Source: Kiritimatiellia bacterium
GTDB lineage: Bacteria > Verrucomicrobiota > Kiritimatiellia > PWTM01
Assembly (NCBI GenBank): GCA_026417735.1
Contig: JAOACR010000010.1
Coordinates: 1 to 64,000 of the forward strand
DNA: 64,000 bases
Reading direction: 5' to 3'
The notes under the pieces: generated by a model
What the model was told of the DNA's origin: nothing
The model's database searches: none
The model's input: the letters and a program-made list of their open reading frames with translations, nothing else
Shown here: piece by piece, positions 7,846-16,730 of the stretch
Numbering within the stretch: the stretch's first letter is position 1
Layout of the letters: each line of letters starts with the position of its first letter
Program-made: the position numbers and the translations under genes

Positions 7846-9407
7846 GCCGGCCGGCCGCGCTGATCGCCGCGGCCGCCGCCTCCGCGGCCTGGATCGCACA
7901 CGTACCGTACCGGCCGGCCTCCCCCGCCCGCGCCGTCCCCTATGGCGCGCGCTGGATCAGCCGCCACCGCGCCCCCGCCGCGCGCTGGCACCAGATCCGC
8001 CGCTCCCCGCTGGCCGATCTGGCCGGCCGGCTCGCCGGCGCCCCCCCACCGGAATGGTCCGAACTGCTCGCCAGCGAGGAGACCGCCGCCTGGGTGCGGC
8101 GGTTCGGCTCGCGCGAGGTGTGGCTGTTCGACCTGCACGATCGCGACCCCTCCACGGTGGGGGCGGCCGCCTGGCTCGGCGGCGCCGCCTGGCGATGGCG
8201 GATCGCACTGCACGCCGGCTGGATCCGTGGCTGGCGACGCTACGCCGATCACCGCGGCCGAACCATCTGGCTCTGGCCCCGCCGGCTCGGCACCAATGGA
8301 CCGTTCCTCTCCATCGCGCTCGAAGAAGGCCTGCTGCTCGCCTGTCTGAGCCCCCGCCCCGCCGACATGACCCGTTTGCTCGATGCCTACGACGGCACCA
8401 CACCGCGCTCCCCCGATTCTGTGCGCCTTCAGGGGCGGCCGGACTCCGACCTGCTGCTCGTTCAGCTCGGCCGCGGCCCCGGCCCCGACCTCATCGAAAT
8501 CAAGCTCGACAGCCTCGACGGAGCGCGGATCCGCGGCACCGCGCACATCGAGGGCTGGGAACTGGCACCGCCGCCTCGAGGCTCACCCGCCGCGTCCGCC
8601 CCTCCCCCGTCGCGACTGGTCGCGGCGCTGCTCGATCACGCCGCCGCCACGCTCATCCTGCCACCCGAAGCTGCGGATCGGTGGTGGCCCGACCGCCCTG
8701 CCGGCTGGCTTTCCGAGCTCCGCGCCCTGCTGCGTTCGGCCACCGGCTCCCCCTGGATTCTCACCCTCCACGATGAACCGCTCGCGGGCCGGCTGCTCGG
8801 GATCCGCGTGCCGGGTGTGATCCTGTCCATGCCGTTGGCCGACCTTCCTGCGTTTGAGCGGCAGCTCGACGAACTCTTCGACCGCTGGAACGCCGCCTCG
8901 CAGTGGGGCCTCATCCGCGGGCCGGCGCCCCGCACGCCACAGCTGCGCGTGATTGAAAGCGCGGGGGGCGGTCCGCTGCGGCGATGGCTAGGCAGCAGCG
9001 GGCTCGCCTACCGCTGGGCGGATGGCTGGCTGACGCTCGCCGGTTCCGCCGAGACGCTGCAGACGTTGCTCGCCGCCGAGTCCGCCGTTGTCGCGGCGCC
9101 CGCGACCGCCCTGCCGGCCGACGGACGCCCCCGCGCCTCCGCACGTGGCGCGGCGCTCGCCTCCACCTTGCGACTGGCGGTCGCCGCCTACGTATTGTAC
9201 CGCGCCGTCTCCGACCCCGAGGGATCCGAGCGCGAACGCGCAGCGCTGCTGGCAGCGATCCCGTCGCTCGACGTGCTCCGCGAACTCGACCGACTGGAGA
9301 TGACGCTGGACACGGAGGATGCGCGATGGCGGATTGAGTTCGCCGCGCTGCTGGCGCCCGGCGAAGCCCCTCGCGCGGCGTCGCCCCCCACCGAGCGCAC
9401 GCCGTGA
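7833..9407 (+). CDS. Unrecognised exported or membrane-anchored protein, about 524 aa
   Basis: I do not recognise the family. The GTG at 7833 follows GGAGGG at ideal spacing and overlaps the last 13 bases of pyrD in another frame. The first 22 residues are basic (VRRLSRP) then an Ala-rich hydrophobic segment, either a signal peptide or an N-terminal anchor. The rest is soluble, rich in Trp, Arg and Leu, with repeated alpha/beta-like stretches (GLAYRWADGWLTLAGSAETL). The general look recalls large exported proteins of unknown function such as DUF3352, but this is only an impression. It is coupled to the next gene by GTGA. Confidence 0.7.
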   Translation: MRRLSRPAALIAAAAASAAWIAHVPYRPASPARAVPYGARWISRHRAPAARWHQIRRSPLADLAGRLAGAPPPEWSELLASEETAAWVRRFGSREVWLFDLHDRDPSTVGAAAWLGGAAWRWRIALHAGWIRGWRRYADHRGRTIWLWPRRLGTNGPFLSIALEEGLLLACLSPRPADMTRLLDAYDGTTPRSPDSVRLQGRPDSDLLLVQLGRGPGPDLIEIKLDSLDGARIRGTAHIEGWELAPPPRGSPAASAPPPSRLVAALLDHAAATLILPPEAADRWWPDRPAGWLSELRALLRSATGSPWILTLHDEPLAGRLLGIRVPGVILSMPLADLPAFERQLDELFDRWNAASQWGLIRGPAPRTPQLRVIESAGGGPLRRWLGSSGLAYRWADGWLTLAGSAETLQTLLAAESAVVAAPATALPADGRPRASARGAALASTLRLAVAAYVLYRAVSDPEGSERERAALLAAIPSLDVLRELDRLEMTLDTEDARWRIEFAALLAPGEAPRAASPPTERTP

Positions 9408-10270
9408 CCGCCCGCCTCCCCTCCCCCAGCCCGCGGCTGTTGGCGCTGGACTCCGACGGCACGGTGTTTCCGAACATGCCGCTCAAGTTTCGGGTGATGC
9501 TCGACACGATCATCGAGCACTACGGCCTGCAGCGCGCCCCAGAGGCGGCGGAGCGCGTCGTCCGTTTCTTCAATCTGGAGAGCCGCTGGCGCGGTGGCCA
9601 CCGGTTCGTGTTGCTCGCGGAAATCTTGGATGCGCTTCGGAACCAGCCCGAGGTCCGCGCCACCGGTATCCAGGTGCCGTCCGCCGCCCCACTGCGCCAG
9701 TACCTCACCGAAGGCGGCGCGCGGTCAAACGAGGCGCTGGCCCGCGCCGCCCGTCGGGATCCCACTGGCGAACTCTCGCGTGCGCTTCGCTGGTCCACCG
9801 AGGTCAGTGCCCGGCTCGCGGCGCTGCCCGCGGTGCCGCCCTTCACGGAGGCGGCGATCGCGCTGCGCGAGCTGCGCGACGACGCGGTCCGGCGCGTCGT
9901 CGTATCGCAGGCGCCGCTGGACCAGATCCGCCGCGAATGGAGCGGCGCGGATCTCGCGCGGTACGTAGATCGCCTGTGGGGCAGCGAGATCGGGCCCAAG
10001 CCCGGGCAGTTGGAGCGGGCGATGCGCGAGTTCGGGGTTCCACCAGAGCGCACGTTGCTTCTCGGCGACTCCGCCGGCGATCTCGAGGCGGCGCGGGTGT
10101 GCGGTGCGCGCTTCTATCCGATTGTGCCGGGGCGGGAGGAAGACTCCTGGCGGCGGTTTCGGGTCGAGATCTGGCCGCTGTGGTTGGCCGGCGGTTACGG
10201 AGAAGCCGAGCAGACCGCCCACGCGCTCGAGCTGGAGCGCGCGCTGCCGTCGCAGCCGAGCTGGCTGTAA
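9404..10270 (+). CDS. HAD-superfamily hydrolase (phosphatase-like)
   Basis: Haloacid dehalogenase-fold phosphohydrolase, 288 aa. Motif I is LALDSDGTVF (nucleophile Asp16, acid/base Asp18), motif II is VVVSQAPL (Ser), motif III Lys is in EIGPKPGQL, and motif IV is LLLGDSAGDLEAA. A helical cap sits between motifs I and II. The spacing fits phosphoglycolate-phosphatase or sugar-phosphatase relatives, but the substrate is not evident. It starts at a GTG overlapping the previous stop and is the last gene of the 3068-10270 run before the repeat array. Confidence 0.82.
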   Translation: MTARLPSPSPRLLALDSDGTVFPNMPLKFRVMLDTIIEHYGLQRAPEAAERVVRFFNLESRWRGGHRFVLLAEILDALRNQPEVRATGIQVPSAAPLRQYLTEGGARSNEALARAARRDPTGELSRALRWSTEVSARLAALPAVPPFTEAAIALRELRDDAVRRVVVSQAPLDQIRREWSGADLARYVDRLWGSEIGPKPGQLERAMREFGVPPERTLLLGDSAGDLEAARVCGARFYPIVPGREEDSWRRFRVEIWPLWLAGGYGEAEQTAHALELERALPSQPSWL

Positions 10271-10304
10271 GAGGTCCCGCAGGTCTTCGCCTGGTACGCT
10301 CTCC

Positions 10305-10740
10305 AAAATCCCTCCGTTCGGCGGCCCGCTGGAGGGGCACGCGCCCGCGTGCCCACCGGAGGATCACGGCCCCTTGGAGGGACGCCTTCCACGGCGTCCC
10401 CAAATCCAATCCGCGACGGCGCGGGTGGAACCGCGCCCTCCAAAATTCCTCCGCTGCGCGGCCGCTGGACGATCACGGCCCCTTGGAGGGACGCCTTCCA
10501 CGGCGTCCCCAAATCCAATCCGTGACGGCGCGCGTGGAACCGCGCCCTCCAAAATTCCTCCGCTGCGCGGCCGCTGGACGATCACGGCCCCTTGGAGGGA
10601 CGCCTTCCACGGCGTCCCCAAATCCAACCCGCGATGGCGCGGGTGGAACCGCGCCCTCCAAACCCCCTCGGTTTCTCGGTCCCGCTGGAGGGGCACGCTC
10701 CCGCGTGCCCGTTTACGGGCAACCGAGAGGTTGCCCTTCC
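10305..10740. repeat. Hairpin-rich tandem repeat array, 109-bp unit
   Basis: Three nearly identical units start at 10362, 10471 and 10580 (exact 109-bp period; the third stops near 10662). A partial unit precedes them. Each unit carries two strong hairpins with 6-nt loops: GGACGCC/GGCGTCC, and GGCGCGG/CCGCGCC. TGGAGG or CCTCCA sits beside the stems. The array is bracketed by near-copies of another hairpin, GGGCACGC/GCGTGCCC (10335-10354 and 10691-10710), then GGGCAACC/GGTTGCCC at 10717-10736. The translations are not protein-like. From 10741 to the ileS stop at 10927 I see no gene. The array lies between convergent genes and could act as a transcription terminator or REP/BIME-like element. 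Confidence 0.85.
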
Positions 10741-10926
10741 GGCGCATGGGCGGTTTACGGTCTTTACGCCTCTGCGGCCAGAAGCGGGCAGCCCCTCTTG
10801 GTCTCGCGCGGCGTGCGACACTTTGCCAAGGCACGACCGCACGGGTGAGCGCGGGACGGGGGGCTGGGGCAAGGTTCGCGCATGCCCGGGGCGAAACGCC
10901 GACCACGGGTCGCCCGAACAACCTCC

Positions 10927-13900
10927 TCACGTCTCAACCGGCTCGATCTCGATCCGGCACGGATGGCCGTTGAGCTCATCCTTTCCCGCCCCCTCGACCG
11001 CCGCGCCGGTGTACGCGAGATCCACCGCGAGGGTTTCGGCGCGGATGTAGTCAGCATGGCGCTCCACCGCCTCCCGGATCGCCTCGTCCGCCACAAACCG
11101 CACACGGATGCGCTGCGCAACGTCCAGATCGGCGTCCTTCCGGAGGTTCTGCACGCGGTTCACGAACTCGCGCGCAAGGCCCTCCGCAATCAGCGCGGGC
11201 GTGAGGCGCGTGTCGAGCGCGACCACCCACTCGCCCTCCGCCGCCACCGCCATCCCCTCTCGCGGGATTCGCTCGATCAAAATCTCCTGCGCGCCGAGCT
11301 CCACCGGCCCCTTCGAGGTCTCCACCTGCAGCGTGCCGCCCTGCACGATCTGCTCGATCGTTGCGTCATCGAGGTTTCGCAGCACCTCGGTGATGCGCGG
11401 CAGATCAGGCCCGAGGCGGGGCCCCAGCAGCCGAAAGTTCGGCTTCGCCCGCAGTCGGGCGAGCAGGCGCGTGTCCGTCTCAAACCGCACCGCGTCCACA
11501 TTCAGCTCGTCCGCGATCAGCTCCTGAACCTCCCGGAGCGCCGCCAGGCGCTCCGGATCACCGCCGGCCACGTACATCGCGGCGAGCGGCTGCCGGACCT
11601 TCAGATCGTGCTGCCGCCGGATCTGCCGGCCGAGCGAGACGACCGCCATCGCGTCGTCCATCTGCCGTTCGAGCTTCGGATCGCGCCGCGACCCGTCGCT
11701 GACGGGGTAGTCGCACAGGTGCACGGACTCGGGGAGGTCGTCGGACCGGAGATTGCGCCAGATTGCCTCGCTGATGAACGGGATGAACGGCGCGGCGATG
11801 CGGCTGAAGGTCAGCAGCACCTCGTAGAGCGTCGCGTAGGCAGCGCGCTTGTCGAGATCGTCGCCGGACTTCCAGAAGCGGCGGCGGCTGCGGCGGATGT
11901 ACCAGTTGGTCAGCTCGTCGGTGAACCGCAGGAACGGGCGCACCGCCCCCTGCAGATCATACGCGTCCATCGCGGTGACCACCTCCTGGGTCAGGCGGTC
12001 GAGCGCGCTGAGGATCCAGCGGTCGAGCCGGCTGCGCGGCACCGCGGCGTCGGCGGCGGAGGGGCGCCAACCGTCCACGCGCGCATAGGTGGTGAGGAAC
12101 ACCAGCGCGTTCCAGATCGGAATCAACAGTTCGCGCAGCGCGTGCCGGACGCCCTGCTCCGAAAAGCACAGGTCCTCCGCGTGCACCACCGGCGACGAGA
12201 TCAAATACAGCCGCAGCGCATCCGCGCCGTAGGTGTCCATGATGTAGGACGGGTCCGGATAGTTCTTCAGCCGCTTGCTCATCTTGCGGCCGTCCTCGGC
12301 GAGGATCAGCCCGTTCACGATGACGTTGCGATAGGCGCTGCGGCCGTAGAGCGCGGTGGAGAGCACCAGCAGCGTGTAGAACCAGCCGCGGGTCTGGTCG
12401 AGCCCTTCGGCGATAAACTCGGCGGGGAAGAACCGGTCGAGCTCCTCCGCTCGTTCAAACGGGTAGTGCTGCTGTGCCCAGGGCATCGCGCCGGACTCGA
12501 ACCAGCAGTCGAGCACTTCGGGCGTGCGGCGATAGAGCTTGCCGTTGCGCACGAACGTGACCTTGTCCACGTGGTGTTTATGCAGATCGGTCAGGCGCAC
12601 GCCCGAGAGCGCCTCGAGCTCTGCGATCGAGCCGACGCAGATCGCATCGGAGCCGTCCTCCGCGATCCACACCGGGATGCAGGACCCCCAGAAGCGGTTG
12701 CGGCTGATGTTCCAGTCCTTCGCCTCGCGCAGCCAGTTGCCGAAGCGCTTCTCGCCGACCGCGGCGGGCACCCAGTGGACGCCGGCGTTGTTGGCGACCA
12801 GCTGATCGCGCAGGTCCTCCACGCGCACGTACCAGGCCTCGATCGCGCGATAGATCAGCGGCGTGTCGGTGCGCTCGCAGAACGGGTAGCTGTGCACGAT
12901 CGTGCTCTGGTGCACCAGCTTACCCTCGCGCTTGAGCCGGCGAATGATGTCCGCATCGGCGTCCTTGCAGAAGCGCCCTGCGTAGTCCGGCACCGCGGCG
13001 GTGAAGCGGCACTCCGCGTCGAGCACGTCCACCAGCTCGATGCCGGCCGCGCGGCAGACGCGGAAGTCGTCCTCCCCGTAGGCGGGCGCCATGTGGACGA
13101 TGCCGGTGCCCTCATCGGTGGACACAAACGGGTCGGTCAACACCCGGAACGCACCCGGCCGCCCTTCGAACCAGGGGAAGGGCGGCTCGTAGGTCCAGCC
13201 GGCCAGCTCGCGCCCGGGGAAACGGGCGAGCACGCGATACTCGTGCGGCGAGCGGTACACGACATTGAGCCGGCACTCGGCCAGCACGTACACCGCGCCC
13301 TCCTGCCGGTCCAGCACCGCGACGTACTCGATGTCGGGGCCGGCGCAGACGGCGAGGTTGGCGGGCAGCGTCCAGGGCGTGGTGGTCCAAATCAGCAGAT
13401 AGACGGGTGCGCCGTCGGCCTCCGCGGGCGGCGACCAGCCGCTGCGCACACGCAGCCGCACCGTGATCGAGGGGTCCTGCACGTCGCGGTAGTTGCGCCC
13501 CGCCTCGAAGTTCGACAGCGGCGTGGAGAGCTTCCACGAGTAGGGCATGATCCGGTACGAGCGGTAGATGCGGCCGCGGTCCCAGAGCTGCTTGAAGACC
13601 CACCAGACCGTTTCCATGAACGGCAGATCCATCGTCTTGTAGTCGTTGTCGAAATCCACCCAGCGACCCATTCGGGTGACGATCTGCCGCCACTGCGCGG
13701 TGTAGGTGAGCACCATCGAGCGGCAGGTCTCGTTGAACACGTCCACACCGCGCTCGAGGATCTGGCGTGCACCGGAGAGGCCCAGCCGCTCCTGCGCGAG
13801 CGCCTCGATCGGCAGCCCGTGGCAGTCCCAACCGAACCGCCGCTCGACGTAGCGGCCGCGCATCGTGTGGTAGCGCGGCACGATGTCCTTGATCGTGCCG

Positions 13901-14082
13901 GCCAGTAGGTGGCCGTAGTGCGGCAGGCCGGTCGCGAACGGCGGGCCGTCATAGAACACGTACTCCGGCGCGCCGCGCCGCTGTTCGAGCGAGCGCCGAA
14001 ACACATCGGCTTCCGCCCACCACCGCAGGATGTCCTCCTCGAGGCGCGGAAACGAAACCTTGTTGGACACCGGCTCCAGCAT
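10927..14082 (-). CDS. ileS: Isoleucyl-tRNA synthetase, type 2 (eukaryote-like)
   Basis: Charges tRNA-Ile; 1,051 aa, class I synthetase. The HIGH motif appears as HYGH at residues 55-58 in GLPHYGHLLAGTIKD, and KMSKR is at 600-604. The HYGH form, the long editing domain (WTTTPWTLPANLAV region) and the lack of the C-terminal Cys zinc ribbon mark the eukaryote-like type 2 enzyme. That type is often tolerant to mupirocin; tolerance here is inference. The gene stands alone, divergent from a PHP-domain gene. I saw no T-box in the short leader. Confidence 0.96.
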   Translation of the reverse strand: MLEPVSNKVSFPRLEEDILRWWAEADVFRRSLEQRRGAPEYVFYDGPPFATGLPHYGHLLAGTIKDIVPRYHTMRGRYVERRFGWDCHGLPIEALAQERLGLSGARQILERGVDVFNETCRSMVLTYTAQWRQIVTRMGRWVDFDNDYKTMDLPFMETVWWVFKQLWDRGRIYRSYRIMPYSWKLSTPLSNFEAGRNYRDVQDPSITVRLRVRSGWSPPAEADGAPVYLLIWTTTPWTLPANLAVCAGPDIEYVAVLDRQEGAVYVLAECRLNVVYRSPHEYRVLARFPGRELAGWTYEPPFPWFEGRPGAFRVLTDPFVSTDEGTGIVHMAPAYGEDDFRVCRAAGIELVDVLDAECRFTAAVPDYAGRFCKDADADIIRRLKREGKLVHQSTIVHSYPFCERTDTPLIYRAIEAWYVRVEDLRDQLVANNAGVHWVPAAVGEKRFGNWLREAKDWNISRNRFWGSCIPVWIAEDGSDAICVGSIAELEALSGVRLTDLHKHHVDKVTFVRNGKLYRRTPEVLDCWFESGAMPWAQQHYPFERAEELDRFFPAEFIAEGLDQTRGWFYTLLVLSTALYGRSAYRNVIVNGLILAEDGRKMSKRLKNYPDPSYIMDTYGADALRLYLISSPVVHAEDLCFSEQGVRHALRELLIPIWNALVFLTTYARVDGWRPSAADAAVPRSRLDRWILSALDRLTQEVVTAMDAYDLQGAVRPFLRFTDELTNWYIRRSRRRFWKSGDDLDKRAAYATLYEVLLTFSRIAAPFIPFISEAIWRNLRSDDLPESVHLCDYPVSDGSRRDPKLERQMDDAMAVVSLGRQIRRQHDLKVRQPLAAMYVAGGDPERLAALREVQELIADELNVDAVRFETDTRLLARLRAKPNFRLLGPRLGPDLPRITEVLRNLDDATIEQIVQGGTLQVETSKGPVELGAQEILIERIPREGMAVAAEGEWVVALDTRLTPALIAEGLAREFVNRVQNLRKDADLDVAQRIRVRFVADEAIREAVERHADYIRAETLAVDLAYTGAAVEGAGKDELNGHPCRIEIEPVET

Positions 14083-14116
14083 CGTTGGGTCCTCGATTGA
14101 ACGAAGCGATCAGCGG

Positions 14117-14145
14117 AGCCTAGTTTTCGAGGGCGAAGGTTTCAA
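14117..14145 (-). promoter_or_regulatory. Putative sigma-70 promoter of ileS
   Basis: Read on the minus strand: TTGAAA, a 17-bp spacer, then TAGGCT, about 35 bp before the ileS ATG. The hexamers are imperfect and were picked by eye, but spacing and position are right. Confidence 0.4.
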
Positions 14146-14175
14146 GTATCATGCGCGGCCTCGGAGTTCACCGCG

Positions 14176-15558
14176 ATGATGAACCGACCCGAAGGTGCCG
14201 CGCCGGGCGCGGACGACCTGACCGCCGCACTCGGTGACCCGGATCCCGGCCGTCGGCGCGCGGCGTTGGAACGGGCCGGCGCGGAGCTCGCCTCCGGCCG
14301 GCGCCCCCGCCCGCCCGACACCGGCTGGGTGAATCTGCACTACCACACCTGCTACTCCTACAACCCGAACGGCTGGACCCCCTCGCAGATCGCGTGGCTC
14401 GCGCTGCAGCGCGGACTGCACGCGGCCGGCATCGTGGACTTCGACGTGCTCGACGGTGTGGACGAGATGCTCGCCGCCGGCGCGATCCTCGACCTGCGCA
14501 CCACCGCCGGGCTCGAGTGCCGCGTGTACGTGCCCGCCCTCGCCGCGCACGAGATCAACTCACCGGGCGAGCCCGGCATCGCCTACCACATGGGAATCGG
14601 CTTCGCCGCCTCGGAGGTGCCCGCCGCGCTGCGACCGTTTCTGCGGCGGTTACGCGAGATCTCCGAACGGCGCAACCGCGAGCTGGTGCGCCGCGTGAAC
14701 GCGTACCTGTCGCCGGTCGAGCTGGACTACGATCGCGACGTGCGACCGCTCACGCCGGCCGGCAACGCGACCGAGCGGCACATTTGCCTCGCCTACGCGC
14801 GTAAGGCCCGCCACCTCTTCGGCGGGGAAGCTTCGCTGATCGCCTTCTGGAGCGAAAAACTCCGCTGCGACGCTTCGGAACTCGAGCCGCCGGAGGGCGT
14901 GCCGCTGCAGAACCGGATCCGCGCGGTGACGATGAAGGCCGGCGGTGTCGGCTACGTGAAGCCCGACAGCGGCTCGTTCCCGACGATCGAGCAGACCAAC
15001 CGCTTCTTCCTGGACGCCGGCGCGATCCCGCTGGCCACCTGGCTCGACGGCACCTCGCCGGGCGAGCGCTCGCCGGATGAGCTGCTCGACTTGCACCTGG
15101 CCGGCGGCGCCGCCGGCGTCAACATCATCCCGGACCGCAACTACCGCGCCGGCGTGCTGGACGAGAAGCTGCGCAACCTGCGCCGGATCGTCGAGGCGGC
15201 GCTCGCGCGGGAGATGTTCCTGGTCGCCGGCACCGAAATGAACAGCCCGGGCAACAAGTTCGTGGACGACTTCCACACCGAAGAGCTGCGCCCGCTGCTG
15301 CCGCACTTCGTGCGCGGCGCACACATCGTCTACGGCCACACCGTGTTGCTCCGGCACGCGGGCCTGGGCTACACCGGCGAGTGGTCCGCACGAGCGTTTG
15401 CGTCACGGGCCGACCGCAACAACTTCTACGAAACGGTCGGCCGGCTCGTGCCCCCCGCACGCGCCGCCGAACTGCTGCGCAACCTCCCCGCCGCGCGCGG
15501 TCCCGGCGCGGTGCTGGACACGATCCTACACGCGCTCGGCTGCTGCGCCGCCGGCTGA
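14176..15558 (+). CDS. PHP-domain metal-dependent hydrolase
   Basis: 460-aa protein of the PHP (polymerase and histidinol phosphatase) superfamily. Metal ligands visible are His55-x-His57 in NLHYHTCYSYNP, an acidic pair in GIVDFDVLDG, Glu354 in GTEMNSPG and His388 in YGHTVLLRH. The order matches the trinuclear-metal PHP barrel. It is longer than histidinol phosphatase (about 270 aa), with an insertion at about residues 120-300, so the substrate is unknown; no DNA polymerase or signal peptide is present. An N-terminal 45-residue Arg/Ala-rich lead is poorly conserved-looking. Monocistronic, between ileS and sppA. Confidence 0.8.
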   Translation: MMNRPEGAAPGADDLTAALGDPDPGRRRAALERAGAELASGRRPRPPDTGWVNLHYHTCYSYNPNGWTPSQIAWLALQRGLHAAGIVDFDVLDGVDEMLAAGAILDLRTTAGLECRVYVPALAAHEINSPGEPGIAYHMGIGFAASEVPAALRPFLRRLREISERRNRELVRRVNAYLSPVELDYDRDVRPLTPAGNATERHICLAYARKARHLFGGEASLIAFWSEKLRCDASELEPPEGVPLQNRIRAVTMKAGGVGYVKPDSGSFPTIEQTNRFFLDAGAIPLATWLDGTSPGERSPDELLDLHLAGGAAGVNIIPDRNYRAGVLDEKLRNLRRIVEAALAREMFLVAGTEMNSPGNKFVDDFHTEELRPLLPHFVRGAHIVYGHTVLLRHAGLGYTGEWSARAFASRADRNNFYETVGRLVPPARAAELLRNLPAARGPGAVLDTILHALGCCAAG

Positions 15559-15571
15559 CCCCGCCCACCGT

Positions 15572-16609
15572 TCACGGCGCCCAGAGCATCAGCAACTGGG
15601 GACCCAGACGGCGGGCCGCGGGGCCGACCGTCGCACCGAACAGCTCGCGCAGAAAGAGCGGACGGTCTTCGTAGCGGATCACCCGCACCGTCTCGACCCC
15701 CAATTCCCGCGCGGTGGCCGCGACCGCCTCCTCCCAGAACCCGATCTCGTCAACCATCCGCCGCGCGCGCGCATCCGCGGCGGTGAACACCGTCCCGTCC
15801 GCCAAGCTGCGCACCTCCTCCACCGGCAGGTTGCGCCCCTTCGCCACCAGCTCGCAGAACCGGCGGTGGCAGTCGTCCACAATCCGCTTCAGAATCTCCA
15901 GGTGGTTGGTGTCCACCGGCCGGAATGGGTTCATCAGGTCCTTGTTTTCGCCCGACTTCACGACCGCCGCGTCGACCCCGAGCTTGCGCGCCAGCTCATG
16001 CCAGTTCAGGCTCTCGAACAGCACGCCGATCGACCCGACGATCGCGGTCGGTTGTGCGACGATCCGGTCGGCCGCGACCGCGACGTAGTAGCCGCCCGAT
16101 GCGGCCAGGTCCCGCACCAGCGCGACCACGCGGCGGTCCTCGCGCGATTCGCGGAAGCGCCGAAGCGCGGCGTGGATCTCGTCGCAGGGCGTCACCGCAC
16201 CGCCGGGCGAGCTGACGTCCAGCAGGATCGCGCGCACGTGCTCGTCGTTCGACGCCGCGCGGATCTGCCGCAGCACGCTCTCCACGAGGTCGCCGCCGGC
16301 AAAGAACCCAACCGAACCGCGGAAGATCGGCCCATCCAGCCGAATGCACGCCACCTTCGTCGTGCCGGAGCCGTACGACCAGCGCTCGCGCAGCCGCGGA
16401 AACTCGTCCTCCCCGCCGCGCTGCCCGATCCAGCGAGCGGCCGGCGCACCGGCCAGCTCGGCGACGCGTCGCTGGCCTGCAACCACGATCAGCGCGACCA
16501 CCGCGACCACCGCCACCGTCCACGGCAACCAGCAGCGGCGCGGTCGCGGCAGCGGCGGCGGCTGACCCGGCGGCACCGCCGGCGAAGGGGGAGAGATTTC
16601 TGTGTTCAT
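15572..16609 (-). CDS. sppA: Signal peptide peptidase SppA (S49 family)
   Basis: Membrane-anchored serine protease that degrades remnant signal peptides; about 345 aa, the short single-domain form. A Pro-rich N-terminus is followed by one transmembrane segment at about residues 28-46 (PWTVAVVAVVALIVVAG). The oxyanion loop is DVSSPGGAV. The nucleophile is Ser171 in AASGGYY, and the general base is Lys223 in SGENKDLMNP; the 52-residue spacing is as in Bacillus SppA. The start is the ATG at 16609; the frame is open upstream but not protein-like. Confidence 0.92.
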   Translation of the reverse strand: MNTEISPPSPAVPPGQPPPLPRPRRCWLPWTVAVVAVVALIVVAGQRRVAELAGAPAARWIGQRGGEDEFPRLRERWSYGSGTTKVACIRLDGPIFRGSVGFFAGGDLVESVLRQIRAASNDEHVRAILLDVSSPGGAVTPCDEIHAALRRFRESREDRRVVALVRDLAASGGYYVAVAADRIVAQPTAIVGSIGVLFESLNWHELARKLGVDAAVVKSGENKDLMNPFRPVDTNHLEILKRIVDDCHRRFCELVAKGRNLPVEEVRSLADGTVFTAADARARRMVDEIGFWEEAVAATARELGVETVRVIRYEDRPLFLRELFGATVGPAARRLGPQLLMLWAP

Positions 16610-16730
16610 CGCACCCGCATGATGCGCCGCGCGCACCCGCGGCGCAATCCCGGCCGCGAGCGCCGCAGGCCGCGGCTTTTCCGCCCCTGCCCTCCCGCGG
16701 TAGCATGCAAAGCCGGAACGCCTGCACCCG

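Noticed and set aside
10362-10662. Possible CRISPR array
   Set aside because: The whole 109-bp unit is repeated with almost no variable spacer, and no cas genes are near; it is a tandem hairpin repeat.
10882-13908. 1,008-codon open frame on the plus strand opposite ileS
   Set aside because: It is the antisense of a clear IleS; its product is His/Arg/Val-rich with no domain, an effect of GC-rich codon use.
14083-14175. T-box or other riboswitch in the ileS leader
   Set aside because: The leader is under 40 nt after the predicted start site, too short for a T-box, and has no T-box sequence.
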